Positions 9,983 through 18,628 of a stretch of 64,000 bases of DNA are shown piece after piece. The translations under genes and the position numbers were made by a program. Source of the DNA: Chloroflexia bacterium (GTDB lineage Bacteria; Chloroflexota; Chloroflexia; Thermobaculales; Thermobaculaceae); assembly GCA_030446765.1 (NCBI GenBank), contig JAUJMR010000003.1:203738-267737 (forward strand). The letters are read 5' to 3'. The notes under the pieces are model-generated. The model saw only the letters and a list, made by a program, of their open reading frames with translations. It was not told where the DNA came from and made no database searches. Position 1 is the stretch's first letter; every line of letters begins with the position of its first letter.

Positions 9983-10150
9983 TACTCGCCACATAACGAG
10001 TTCTGCGTAATTCGAACGGGGGTGGGTGACGGAGATAGGCTCTGTTACCCACCCTGTTCCTTTGTGTGGCACGAGGTTTGCGTTACATAGCAGTGGGACA
10101 AAGGTAGGGTCCCTGCAAAACGGCGAGTTGATACAGGAGGAAAGAAAAAT
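9983..10150 (+). promoter_or_regulatory. Leader region before the second YsnF-type gene
   Basis: An intergenic stretch of 168 bases ending in a near-consensus AGGAGGA ribosome binding site about 9 bases before ATG 10151. It contains a palindromic-looking GGGTGGGTGACGG...CTGTTACCCACCC element (about 10020-10050) that could form a hairpin. Confidence 0.4.
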
Positions 10151-10991
10151 ATGTCTATGGATGTCAGTCAGATACAGCACGGATGGGACGTTTACGGGAG
10201 CGACGGAGATAAAATCGGCGACGTGAGCGATGTCGGGCCGAACTATGTGATGGTAACCAAGGGGTTCTTGTTCACGAAGGATATATACATCCCTACCTCG
10301 GCGATCACGGGCATCGAGCACGATCGCGTCTATCTGAACATCGCGAAGGACCAGGTGGACAGCATGGGCTGGGACCAGGCTCCGACGGGCGATACCGGGT
10401 ACGACAATGCGGCGTACGGCACGACCGATACCACTACCACCGATACCGCGTCGTACACGGATGAGGACTCCACGACGGTAACGACCCAGGCCTCGACAAC
10501 GGATGATACCAACTATGTGGCGCAGCCCGTCCAGCAGACGGAGACTCAGCCGGTGCAGCAGAGCACCACGAATGTGAGCGACACCGATGACATTCGGGTG
10601 CAGCGCTACGAGGAGGAGTTGCAGGCGCAGAAGGTTTCCCGCGAGGCTGGCGAGGTCCGCATCTCCAAGGATGTCGTTGAGGAGCAGCAGACGCTCGATG
10701 TGCCAGTCACCCGCGAAGAGGTGCACGTCCAGAGCCATGATGGTAGACCGCGCCGCAACGGACACGAGCCAGGCGTTCCAGGAGGGGACGATCTCGGTGC
10801 CGGTGCGCGAGGAGGACGTGGAGGTCTCCAAGACCGTGCGTGTCGCTGAGGAGCTGGAGATCGATAAGACCACGGTCCAGGACACCGAGCGCGTCACCGA
10901 CACCGTCCGCAAGGAGCGCGTCAACGTCGAAGAGGTAGGCGACGTGGATGTGCAGGGCAGCACCGGTTTCAACAATACGACCAACCGGTAG
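10151..10991 (+). CDS. PRC-barrel-like plus YsnF/AvaK-domain (DUF2382) protein, copy 2 (frame broken)
   Basis: ATG 10151 opens MSMDVSQIQHGWDVYGSDGD. The first ~75 residues (KIGDVSDVGPNYVMVTKGFL, YIPTSAITGIEHDRVYLNI) resemble a PRC-barrel/DUF2171 beta-barrel. A Thr/Gln-rich linker follows, then DUF2382: DDIRVQRYEEELQAQK, REAGEVRISKDVVEEQQ, a frameshift at about 10735, and VREEDVEVSKTVRVAEELEI to RKERVNVEEVGDVDV. Barrel plus YsnF is the common full-length architecture; copy 1 lacks the barrel. The two genes are about 60-70% alike in the DUF2382 part by eye, so they are tandem paralogues. Likely envelope/general stress related; mechanism unknown. Confidence 0.8.
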
Positions 10992-11076
10992 CATCTACAG
11001 TGGCAGCCGGGGGTGCGATAGTCCTCGGCTTGGGGCTGGTAGGTAGCCTCGCAAAAATCAAGGAGAGAAGGAACAC

Positions 11077-11735
11077 ATGACTATGCAGAGAGATTCGGGG
11101 GAACGATCCCCCAGCAGACGGCTCGGCGCCCCAGGACGACCGGTTCCGCTGGCGTCGACGACGTGGTGCAGCAGACGACACAGGTAATCACACCACGCGA
11201 CCGAGTGCGGTGGGGGCCGGTTTGGGCGGGGCTCGTATCCGCGCTCAGCCTGTTCTTGCTGTTCAATGTCTTGGCGCTCGCCATTGGGGCGACGACCGTG
11301 GACGCGGGCACAAACGCCGGTGACGCGGCAAGGTTCGGCGGTATTGCGCCAGCTATTATCGGTTTGCTCGCGTTCCTGTTTGGTGGTTGGGTGGCGGCTC
11401 GCACGTCGGCCGTGCGTGGCAGGGGCAATGGCGTCTTCAACGGTTTCCTCGTGTGGGCGCTCGGCACCTTGCTTGCGCTAGCACTTGCAGCCTTCGGTCT
11501 GGGCTCGCTCCTCGGGGCGGCTGGCGATTTCGCCGGTCAGATCGGTGGCCTTGGCCAGCAGGCGGCTGGTAACGTTGACCCTGCCGATGTCACCAGGAAC
11601 CGGCAGCAGATCGCGGACACTATTCGTGATGGTGCGCTAGGCACATTCGCGGGGTTGGGCCTCCCGGCACTCGCGGCGAGCATTGGTGGCGCTCTCGGTG
11701 CCCGCAAGGAGCACGACCGGGACTACGACGTCTAG
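11077..11735 (+). CDS. Small polytopic membrane protein (one homopolymer frameshift near the start)
   Basis: About 218 residues. The main part (from 11163) carries about four hydrophobic helices: WAGLVSALSLFLLFNVLALA, GGIAPAIIGLLAFLFGG, FLVWALGTLLALALAAFGLG, and a C-terminal GALGTFAGLGLPALAASIGG. A clear AAGGAGAGAAGG ribosome binding site precedes ATG 11077. Adding one G to the GGGGG run at about 11098 would join MTMQRDSG to TIPQQTARRPRTTGSAGVDD and then to the membrane part, giving one continuous protein. It follows the YsnF pair and is closed by a strong terminator, so it probably ends that stress operon. Function unknown. Confidence 0.75.
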
Positions 11736-11764
11736 GTCGAGTAACTACAGGCAGATCCGCACTG

Positions 11765-11794
11765 AAGTGCCCCGGGAATCCCGGGGCACTTTTT
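11765..11794 (+). terminator. Rho-independent terminator
   Basis: A perfect 12-bp stem, AAGTGCCCCGGG / CCCGGGGCACTT, has a 3-base AAT loop and runs into TTTTT. It lies 30 bases after the stop of the small membrane protein and closes the YsnF operon. Confidence 0.93.
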
Positions 11795-11985
11795 GTTGCC
11801 TATCGACGAACGCCAAGGAAAGAGCACAGGGCGGCAATCGCGATGAAAGCGTGGCGAGTGGCGTGGGTGACTTCGCCCAACCTGCTTGCGGGCGTAGCGA
11901 CACAAGGGCGGTTCGGTTTCCTAAAGCGCGTTTGCCAGTACGCAGGCCACGTCCAGTCATTCGTGAACGGCTTGAATCGTAGTGC

Positions 11986-12053
11986 GTGTCATCCCGAACG
12001 CGGTGAGGGATCCGTACCCTTGACCACGGATTCCTCGCACGCTCGGAATGACA
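11986..12053 (+). repeat. Dispersed palindromic intergenic repeat, copy 1
   Basis: Core reads TGTCATCCCGAACGCGGTGA...ATTCCTCGCACGCTCGGAATGACA, so its two ends are imperfectly complementary and it can fold on itself. Related copies lie near 13.1, 22.9, 27.1, 29.2, 47.4, 50.3 and 52.9 kb. The rest of 11800-12174 contains no gene. Confidence 0.8.
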
Positions 12054-12174
12054 GATGCCCCACCGTATAGCCGGATTCCGTATCACACCTATACCGCTCG
12101 CTGAGACAGGGGCACTGAGCGGAAACGGGAGCACAGTCACGCGAATGGACGAGGCAGAGGCGGACCCCGTACCG

Positions 12175-12751
12175 CTAGTGGGTGAGCAGGTACTTGGTGT
12201 ACGCGGCAACCTCGCGGGCGGTATAGCGCACGCGCAGGACAACCGTACCCTCCGCGGGGCTGTCGCTTGTGGGCGAGCTGTGCGGCTCAAGGCGCAGGCC
12301 AGCCGTTGCTGCGCGCGAACGGAAGATATGCCTGCGGTCGCTGACGAGCACCACCGATCGCAGCGCGCCGCTCCCGCAACTCACGCGCGACACCGCGCAG
12401 GCTCGTGAAGGTATCGTTGCCCTCGGCCACGGCGAGCAGCGCTTCCTTCGGCACCCCATTAGCCTCCAGGTAGTGTGTGCCTGCCACCGCCTCGGTGTAG
12501 AGGTCGCCCTCTTGCTTCCCGCCCGCGACCACGATAAGCGGTGCAACACCTCGGCGATACAGGTCCGCCGCGTGATCCAGTCGGCTCTGGAAGACGGGGG
12601 ACGGTGTGCCTTGATACTGCGCAGTGCCGAGTACGACGATTGCGTCGGATCGCACCACGTCGTCACGCCTCCCGGCGACCTCCACCCGTACCGCGACGTA
12701 CAGCAGCCAACCGACACCGAGAAGAAACGCAAGCAGCATGAACCTGCGCAT
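12175..12751 (-). CDS. YdcF/DUF218-family protein (one frameshift)
   Basis: ElyC/SanA/YdcF family: membrane-anchored proteins implicated in envelope biogenesis. From ATG 12751: MRRFMLLAFLLGVGWLLYVA is a signal anchor, then SDAIVVLGTAQYQGTPSPVF, the DUF218 opening, RLDHAADLYRRGVAPLIVVA and GGKQEGDLYTEAVAG. A frameshift at about 12375 leads to SVVLVSDRRHIFRS and a C-terminus AREVAAYTKYLLTH ending at 12175. Length (about 190 residues) is normal for the family. An alternative start at 12808 has no membrane-anchor logic. It stands alone, between two repeat-bearing intergenic regions. Confidence 0.8.
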
Positions 12752-13277
12752 GCATCCACCGCCCGCGGAGTGACCGCGGGTACGGTGTTGGGTCGAAGAG
12801 CCACTCATGACAGGGAAACTATATCAGCGAAGGCGTCCGTGATGCACCCACTCCCATGTTCAGGGCGTTCCCGCGCTTACGAGCCTCCTGAAAAGACTGA
12901 GCGAGCCGGTAGTGGCACAACGGACAGCACGATAGGTGGCATCATGAAGCCGATATAATGGCAGGGGTGGATACAGAAAATCGCCCTCGCAGCGTGCTCG
13001 TTCGTGACGTCGCGACGACTTAAATCGCTTTCAACCCTGAACACGTTGCCGGACACATGATTCGGACTCCGGCTGAACAGTAGAGTATCTGTCATTCCGG
13101 GCATGCGAGGAATCTGCGGTCCGGGCTACGGATCCCTCTCTACGTTCGGGACGACACACACCACGGCTCGAGCGGACTCCGTATAGCTCACGAACCACGG
13201 TTTCCTCGCGGAGCGTCGGGCACGGAAGGGCGTGCAGCCATTATCCCCGCAGATCGCGTATGACGCGGCGGTACCGC
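12752..13277. other. Intergenic region holding a dispersed repeat (copy 2, inverted)
   Basis: No gene. The repeat core at about 13090-13158 reads TGTCATTCCGGGCATGCGAG...ACGTTCGGGACGACAC, the inverse orientation of copy 1, with the flanking GCTGAACAGTAGAGTATC that other copies share in degenerate form. It ends downstream of ftsH. Confidence 0.7.
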
Positions 13278-15333
13278 TCATCGGGGGTCCGCACTGGTCT
13301 GGGGCGGCAATCCGTGTGGTGCTGCTGTGGCGGATGCCTGGACCAGGGCCGGCCTGGACCGCTCCTTTGCGGGCAGGCCCACCACCTGGAGGATCTCCGG
13401 CTCATCGAGCGACTCGCGCTCCAGCAGGGCTTCCGCCAGAGCGTCCAGTCTGTGTCGTTCCTGTGTGAGCACTTGTATCGCGTCCTGGTACGATTCGTCG
13501 ATGATGCGGCGGGTTTCCTTGTCTACGGTCGCGGTGAGCTCTTCGCCAAAGTCGCGGGAGACGCCACCGCCGGAGGAGCCAAGGTAGTCCTCCCCATCAT
13601 CGCGCGATAGGTACAGCAGCCCGACTTCCTTGCTCATGCCCCACTTCGTGACCATCTGTCGCGCGATCTCCATGACCTGCTTGAGGTCGTTCTCCGCACC
13701 CGTCGTAACGACGTTGAACACGATCTCCTCTGCGGCCCGGCCGCCGAGGGCACCGACGATCCTGCCCCGGAGATAGCGCTCGGTGTAGTTGAATCGGTCG
13801 TCCGCCGGCACGGAATACGTGACCCCGAGCGCCTGTCCGCGCGGCACGATCGTCACCTTGTGGACGGGGTCCGCATCGGGGACGAGCAGCCCGAGGATGG
13901 CGTGGCCAGCCTCGTGATATGCGACGCGCCGCCGATCTTCCTCGTTGAGCACGAGCTGTCGCGCCGCGCCGAGGATGATTTTTTCCATAGCATCGAAGAA
14001 GTCGACCTGGGTGACAAACGGCCTCTCGCGGCGTGCCGCCAGCAGCGCGGCCTCGTTGACGAGGTTGCGCAGGTCGGCGCCGACGAGGCCCGGCGTGGCC
14101 TCCGCGATTGTTTCAAGGCTGAGGTTTGGATCGAGCGGCACGCCGCGAGTGTGCACGTCCAGGATCGCCTTTCGACCCACGCGGTCCGGACGCTGCACGG
14201 TGACCCGGCGGTCGCACCGGCCTGGCCGGAGCAGCGCCGGGTCGAGCACATCGGGCCGGTTTGTGGCGGCGAGCACGATCACCGCGTTGCGGCTATCGAA
14301 GCCGTCCATCTCCACGAGGATCTGGTTCAGCGTCTGCTCCCGCTCATCACTGCCCCCGAAGTTAACGTTGCCTCCCCGACGCCGGCCGATCGCATCCAAC
14401 TCGTCCACGAAGATGATCGCCGGCGCCTCTTTCTTTGCGTTGCTAAACAGCTCGCGCACGCGCGAGGCGCCGACACCGACCACCATCTCGATGAACTCGG
14501 AGCCGGACATGCTGAAGAACGGCACTTCCGCCTCACCGGCGACCGCCTTCGCGAGCAGCGTCTTGCCCGTGCCGGGTGGCCCAACCAGGAGCACGCCCTT
14601 GGGGATGGTGCCACCGAGTCGCTGATACTTCTCCGGATTCTTCAGGAAGTCGACGATCTCAACGAGTTCCTGCTCCGCCTCTTCTATGCCCGCGACATCC
14701 TTGAACGTGATCCGCATGGTCTCGTCTGACTCCGCGGCATAGCGCTTTGCCCTGCTGCGGCCCAGGCTGAAGATCCCCCTGCGAGGAGCGCGTGGCTCGC
14801 CTCAGCAACCAGATCATGAAGGCGAAGAACAGGAGCGTGGGTGCGAAGCTAAGGAGGATGTTCAGCACAAAGAGAGCGTCCACCGGGCGGTTCCTCCACC
14901 TTCATCGTGACGCCCTGTGCGGTGAGCTCATTGGTCAACTCGCTATCGCCGAAGTCCGGGACGCGGGTCTGAAACGTTGTGGAACTCGTAGAGCCCTCCT
15001 GGCCGGTAGGGGGTACGTCACCGCTTGTTTGAAGGTTCCCCTGATCTCCGATCCGCTGGTGGTAATCTCCGAGACGTTTCCGGCGCGCGCCTGTGCCTTG
15101 AAGAGGGTGTAGGGTACGACTCTGATCTCTTCCTCCGGCGTGGCCATGAGCGGGGCAAGGAGCCAGTTCAGGAGGAACGCGAGCGCGAGCGCCAACCACG
15201 CCCACCGGGGGATGGTCCATCGCTGCTTGGGTGTGTTGCTGCTCGACGTGCCTCTCGGCGCCTCGGGTCCGGGCGGACGGTGCCGTTGCGCGGGGTCTGG
15301 GGTGGGCGGGGTGTTGTCTGCCACGGCGGGCAT
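13278..15333 (-). CDS. ftsH: ATP-dependent zinc metalloprotease FtsH (N-terminal half broken by indels)
   Basis: Membrane AAA+ protease that degrades misfolded and regulatory membrane proteins. The N-terminus begins [14 protein letters not shown], a Pro-rich cytoplasmic leader, followed by TM1 ([20 protein letters not shown]), the periplasmic FtsH_ext domain, and TM2 ([20 protein letters not shown]). Frames change near 15020, 14880 and 14740. The C-terminal ~479 residues are intact: VGPPGTGKT (Walker A), [11 protein letters not shown] (Walker B), an SRH with LRPGRCDRR, and the zinc site HEAGH. In most FtsH the SRH reads GRFDR, so Cys replaces a highly conserved Phe. The C-terminal tail is Ala/Pro-rich. 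Monocistronic; downstream of the tRNA genes on the opposite strand. Confidence 0.92.
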
Positions 15334-15590
15334 CCTCCGATTGCTGTACTAGTCTGCCATATCAGCGCCGTATCGGTGCGGCGGCTGTGATCTGAACTGA
15401 TTATACCCGTCGGCAGCGGACGCTGAAACGCCGTGATGGGATGTGCTAAGGCTTCGATTGCGGGCACGCTGGTTGGAGAGGACAATCGCGGCAGGTGTTG
15501 CGCGTGTTGCCCGCGAACGGGTGGCCGCGTACTGGTTTCCGGCGCTTGACTGCCGGGGTGCGTATGGGTAAAATGGCGTTTGCGGGGCGA
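15334..15590. promoter_or_regulatory. Divergent region between ftsH and tRNA-Glu
   Basis: It should contain the ftsH promoter (leftward) and the tRNA promoter (rightward). No gene is seen. Candidate -10 boxes could be drawn but none is convincing. Confidence 0.35.
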
Positions 15591-15664
15591 GGCGCATTCG
15601 TCTAGTGGCCTAGGACACCGCCCTCTCAAGGCGGAGATCACGGGTTCGAATCCCGTATGCGCTA
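15591..15664 (+). tRNA. tRNA-Glu (anticodon CTC)
   Basis: A full cloverleaf can be drawn: acceptor GGCGCAT/ATGCGCT, D-arm with TCTAGTGGCCTAGGA, anticodon stem CCGCC/GGCGG around the loop CTCTCAA (anticodon CTC, Glu), and T-arm ACGGG TTCGAAT CCCGT. The discriminator is A; CCA is not fully encoded. Confidence 0.95.
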
Positions 15665-15669
15665 CCGGT

Positions 15670-15710
15670 CAGGGCAGGTGAAGCGAGCTTCCCTGCCCTG
15701 CGTTTTCTTT
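15670..15710 (+). terminator. Terminator between the two tRNA-Glu genes
   Basis: A 9-bp stem CAGGGCAGG / CCTGCCCTG has a 13-base loop and is followed by CGTTTTCTTT. It would separate transcription of the two tRNAs or attenuate it. Confidence 0.7.
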
Positions 15711-15714
15711 GCGG

Positions 15715-15788
15715 GCCCCCATAGTCTAGCGGCCCAGGACGTCGCCCTTTCAAGGCGAAGATCGCGGGTTCGAATCCCGCTGGGGGTA
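15715..15788 (+). tRNA. tRNA-Glu (anticodon TTC)
   Basis: Acceptor GCCCCCA/TGGGGGT, D-arm GTCTAGCGGCCCAGGAC, anticodon stem TCGCC/GGCGA with loop CTTTCAA (anticodon TTC, Glu), and T-arm GCGGG TTCGAAT CCCGC. Closely related to the CTC tRNA 50 bases upstream; together they read both Glu codons. Confidence 0.95.
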
Positions 15789-15796
15789 CCCCTTTG

Positions 15797-15828
15797 GGAG
15801 CGGAGACGGCAGCGTCTTCGCTCCTTTT
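15797..15828 (+). terminator. Terminator after tRNA-Glu(TTC)
   Basis: The stem GGAGCG GAGAC / GTCTT CGCTCC (11 bp with one G-T pair) carries a 6-base loop and runs into TTTT. Confidence 0.75.
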
Positions 15829-16194
15829 GTCGCTGGAGGCCGTCTGGACTATGGATGGGCTGATGCGCTACCACGTTCCGCTGACCGTCTGGATGGCTCC
15901 GACGCGAGGATGCTATCCCGAAGAGTTACGGCAACGTGGACGAGACATCCGCCCTCTGGGCACGCTTCAGTGATATTCTACCCCGCTCGAATGAAGCGAC
16001 GGTCCGTGGTCGACGACCTGACATTGCCCGACGTGCCCCGGCAAGCATGCTATACTCAGTCCCGCCGTCTTGGTCGTGCCTCCTGAGTAGGTGGCCGGGC
16101 GGCGCATCGAACCGGTTAATCGATGGGGCCACGGGTCCGCTCCGTTTCCGGCTTCAACTCCCATTCGGATCATCTCTCGAGGAAGGGATGCCAT
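15829..16194. other. Intergenic region, no gene seen
   Basis: Junction between the tRNA genes and a stretch of decayed genes. No coding sequence or strong repeat was recognised. A GAGGAAGGG ribosome binding site at its end serves the KaiC-like start at 16195. Confidence 0.4.
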
Positions 16195-16761
16195 ATGCCC
16201 GATACATCACGCTCCCCAGTCCCCGGCGATGAGCGGCTCGGCACCGGCATCGTGGGCCTCGACGAGGTCCTGGGCGGTGGCCTAAAAACCCGGACCGCCT
16301 GTATCTGCTGGAGGGCACTCCGGGGACTGGGAAGACCACCGTTGCGCTTCAGTTCCTGCTGGAAGGGGTACGACGCGGGTAGCGTGTCCTGTACGTCACG
16401 CTATCGGAGACGACCGAAGAGCTCGATGCCGTAGCGCGATCGCACGACTGGAACCTGCTGTCGAACGCCATGAAATACAGCGCCCAGGGAGGGCAGATCA
16501 CGGTTGAGGTAGGACGAGAGGAGGAGGCAGGGGATACCTGGGCAGTCTTGGTCGTCCGCGACCAGGGCATCGGGATTCCTGAGTCCGAACTGCCCAACAT
16601 CTTCGAGCGCTTCTACCGGGCAAGCAATGCCAGAGGACGGGTAAGCGGCACCGGGCTCGGGCTGGCGGGTGTGCGCCAGATCGTCAGCAGGGGCAGCGTA
16701 TCTGTAGCGAGCGAGGAGGGCTGCGCGAGCAACCTTCGCGGTGCGGCTGCCCGCAGCCTAG
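16195..16761 (+). pseudogene. Chimeric remnant: KaiC-like ATPase N-terminus joined to a histidine kinase C-terminus
   Basis: From ATG 16195: [30 protein letters not shown], a frameshift near 16282, then [20 protein letters not shown] (Walker A of the RecA/KaiC superfamily), VLYVTLSETTEELDAVARSH. An in-frame TAG sits at the usual Glu of GERVLYVTLSE. At about 16453 the text changes, in frame, to NLLSNAMKYSAQGGQITVEV, the N-box of a HATPase_c domain, then DQGIGIPESELPNIFERFYR and SGTGLGLAGVRQIV, with a last frameshift before FAVRLPAA and stop at 16761. The KaiC core and the kinase HisKA part are missing. A deletion joining two neighbouring genes explains this; it cannot be functional as read. 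Confidence 0.8.
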
Positions 16762-16859
16762 CCGCAGGGCCGGAGCTCTGCCAGCAGCGGTCCTTCGCCG
16801 ATCGACCGACGTGTGAGTGTGCCCCACGGATGTGAGTCCTGTACTCGCCTCTTCTCTGG

Positions 16860-17637
16860 CTATCGCTCGCCGCGGATCGCCCAGGCTCGTGCAGCGAGGG
16901 GGATTGAGCCGTCGGCGGCGACCGGCAGGTCGGTGCGCAGGCGCTCGCAGCGCGGCCCGGCGTTCCACGCTCAGAGCCACCGCGTAGCTCGCTGCCGGAC
17001 CTTGCCCTCCGAGGAAGGGCGTCCAGTAGTCGTCGAAGTCGCGGAACACCGTTGGCGCGTCCACCGCACGCGCCTCGACGTTGCGTAGCCCGGCGTCGCG
17101 GAAGAGGTCTGCTAACGCGTCGGGGCGGCACAGGGAGTCGAAGCGCCGGCCCTCGTCCAGTTCACTCGCTGATGGATCGAGCACCGTAGCCGAGTCCCAG
17201 AACCGCCGCATCAGCTCCATCCCACCGGCGTAGTCCCAGACGTAGCCCCCAGACGGGACGGGTTGCCCGTACCATCTCCGCCACAGCCACGGCGGCATCC
17301 GGCAAAGTTTAGGACCAGCCCGACATCAAACGCCGCCTCCGGGATGGGAAGGGCGAGGGCGTCGCCTATCATGAAGCGGGTGCGCGGGTCGGGCGTGTGT
17401 GCCTGGGCGTAAGCGACGTACCCGGCTGAGGGATCAATCCCACCACCTCTGACCAAGGCTACCTCAAGGATGACCCCGCTGAGCGCCCCGGTGCCGCACC
17501 CGATGGACCATCGACCGCCGGGCGGCACTGCGCCCAGGTGATGAAGTCGCGCGCCACCACGCGGCTCCAGCGCGCCCGACGTAGGGCTCGTATGCGTCCC
17601 CGCTCGCCCAAGCGACGTTCCCCCAGATGTGCCCCAC
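16860..17637 (-). CDS. Class I SAM-dependent methyltransferase (frame broken)
   Basis: From GTG 17637: ASGDAYEPYVGRWSRVVARD, then, after a frameshift at about 17540, VPPGGRW and IGCGTGALSG, motif I of SAM methyltransferases. RTRFMIGDALALPIPEAAFD covers motifs II/III and VGLVLNF the post-motif, with another frame change near 17300. The second half reads PSGGYVWDYAGGMELMRRFW, RFDSLCRPDALADLFRDAGL and FDDYWTPFLGGQGPAASY, ending with ARAWAIRGER at 16860. About 255 residues, as usual for this ubiE-like unassigned family. One residue also seems lost in motif I (usually LDVGCGTG). It may be a working gene with sequence errors or a decaying one; its neighbours are decayed. Confidence 0.75.
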
Positions 17638-18038
17638 GGCTTGCTATCCTCCGTCGCGGTCCAACTGCGCCAGCGTGGCGATACGGCACCGGCACTGGCG
17701 CAAGGATCGTGCTCCGGCGCTGCGGTGCCTGATCGGTTTACGGTCGCACTCTAATACACGAGGTTGCGCCGATGCCCTCAAGCGCTGGCCGTATCTGTTC
17801 ACGGGGGTGTATGGGATAGAAATGGACTGGGCGGCTCGCACTCCCTATACGAGCCGTTGTGCCAGGAAGGAGGAGTTCAAGTCGAATGCTGTCGGCAAAT
17901 AGCCACCACGGCGCTGTCAAGCACAACCTGGACGTAGATGGCGCAAAGAGTACGGCCAGTGGGAAGCGCTGACCGTATCGGAGACTTTCTGGAACGGGGG
18001 GTTCTGCGTATAGGATAGAAAATCGCGCCTTATGGACG
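17638..18038. other. Intergenic region, no gene seen
   Basis: No gene supported. It contains scattered short ORFs without ribosome binding sites. It lies between the methyltransferase start and the transposase remnant, so it may include the methyltransferase promoter and a lost insertion-element end. Confidence 0.35.
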
Positions 18039-18510
18039 ATGCTAGGAGCAAACTGTAGGGCGGCCACGAGAGGTGATCGATGTGTGCCGTTCCTGGTACC
18101 AGCAGTGGGGAGGAAGGCGGAGCGCGACGTGGCACGACGCCATCGGGCAGCTACAGGCAAGCTCCGGCAACTGCACGGAGCAGGGGAGGGGCGGAAGCGG
18201 GTGCTGCGGGTGATGCGACAGGAGTCGTACAAGGGCAAGCGGCGGAGTGGTCACTATGCCCGGCAACAAGCTGGGGGTCGCCGACACGATCCGCCTGCAG
18301 CTTCGTTTACCTGGCGGAGATCCTCGACGCGCGGTGCGTCGGCTGGGCGCTATGGAGCAGATACACGGCGGCTCGCCGCGCTGTGCGAGAGAGTCTCGTT
18401 CATTCGCCACTCGGATCAGCGCGTGCAATACGCATCCACACTGCCGGGGCGCCGAGACCAGGATGAAGCAACCCCTTCGATGTTCGGCACCTGGCGCTGA
18501 AGATAGAGGA
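18039..18510 (+). pseudogene. Decayed IS3-family transposase (OrfB, rve integrase core)
   Basis: Split over all three forward frames. Seen in order: GRKRVLRVMRQESYKGKRRS, like the HTH_21 region that precedes the catalytic core in IS3 OrfB; FVYLAEILDARCVGWALW, matching the YLAVVLDLFSRRVVGWAM strand of the DDE core; and HSDQRVQYAS, the characteristic HSDRGVQYAS block, with PSMF after it (usually PSMSRKGN). The first Asp region and the end are gone. No terminal inverted repeats were found. This is an old, inactive element next to a duplicated and decayed region. Confidence 0.65.
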
Positions 18511-18628
18511 AGGACTCAAGACTACCGCACCATCATCCAGTGACGCTCAAATCAGCCGCTTCATCGGCCCCAACCCTGCACTCTTACCGCGGAGTTCGAG
18601 GCCGCCCACACTGAGGACGATGTTGCAG

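Noticed and set aside
16380..16400. TAG in the KaiC-like part as amber recoding (pyrrolysine)
   Set aside because: The gene is a deletion chimera with frameshifts; the family has Glu there; no reason to invoke recoding.
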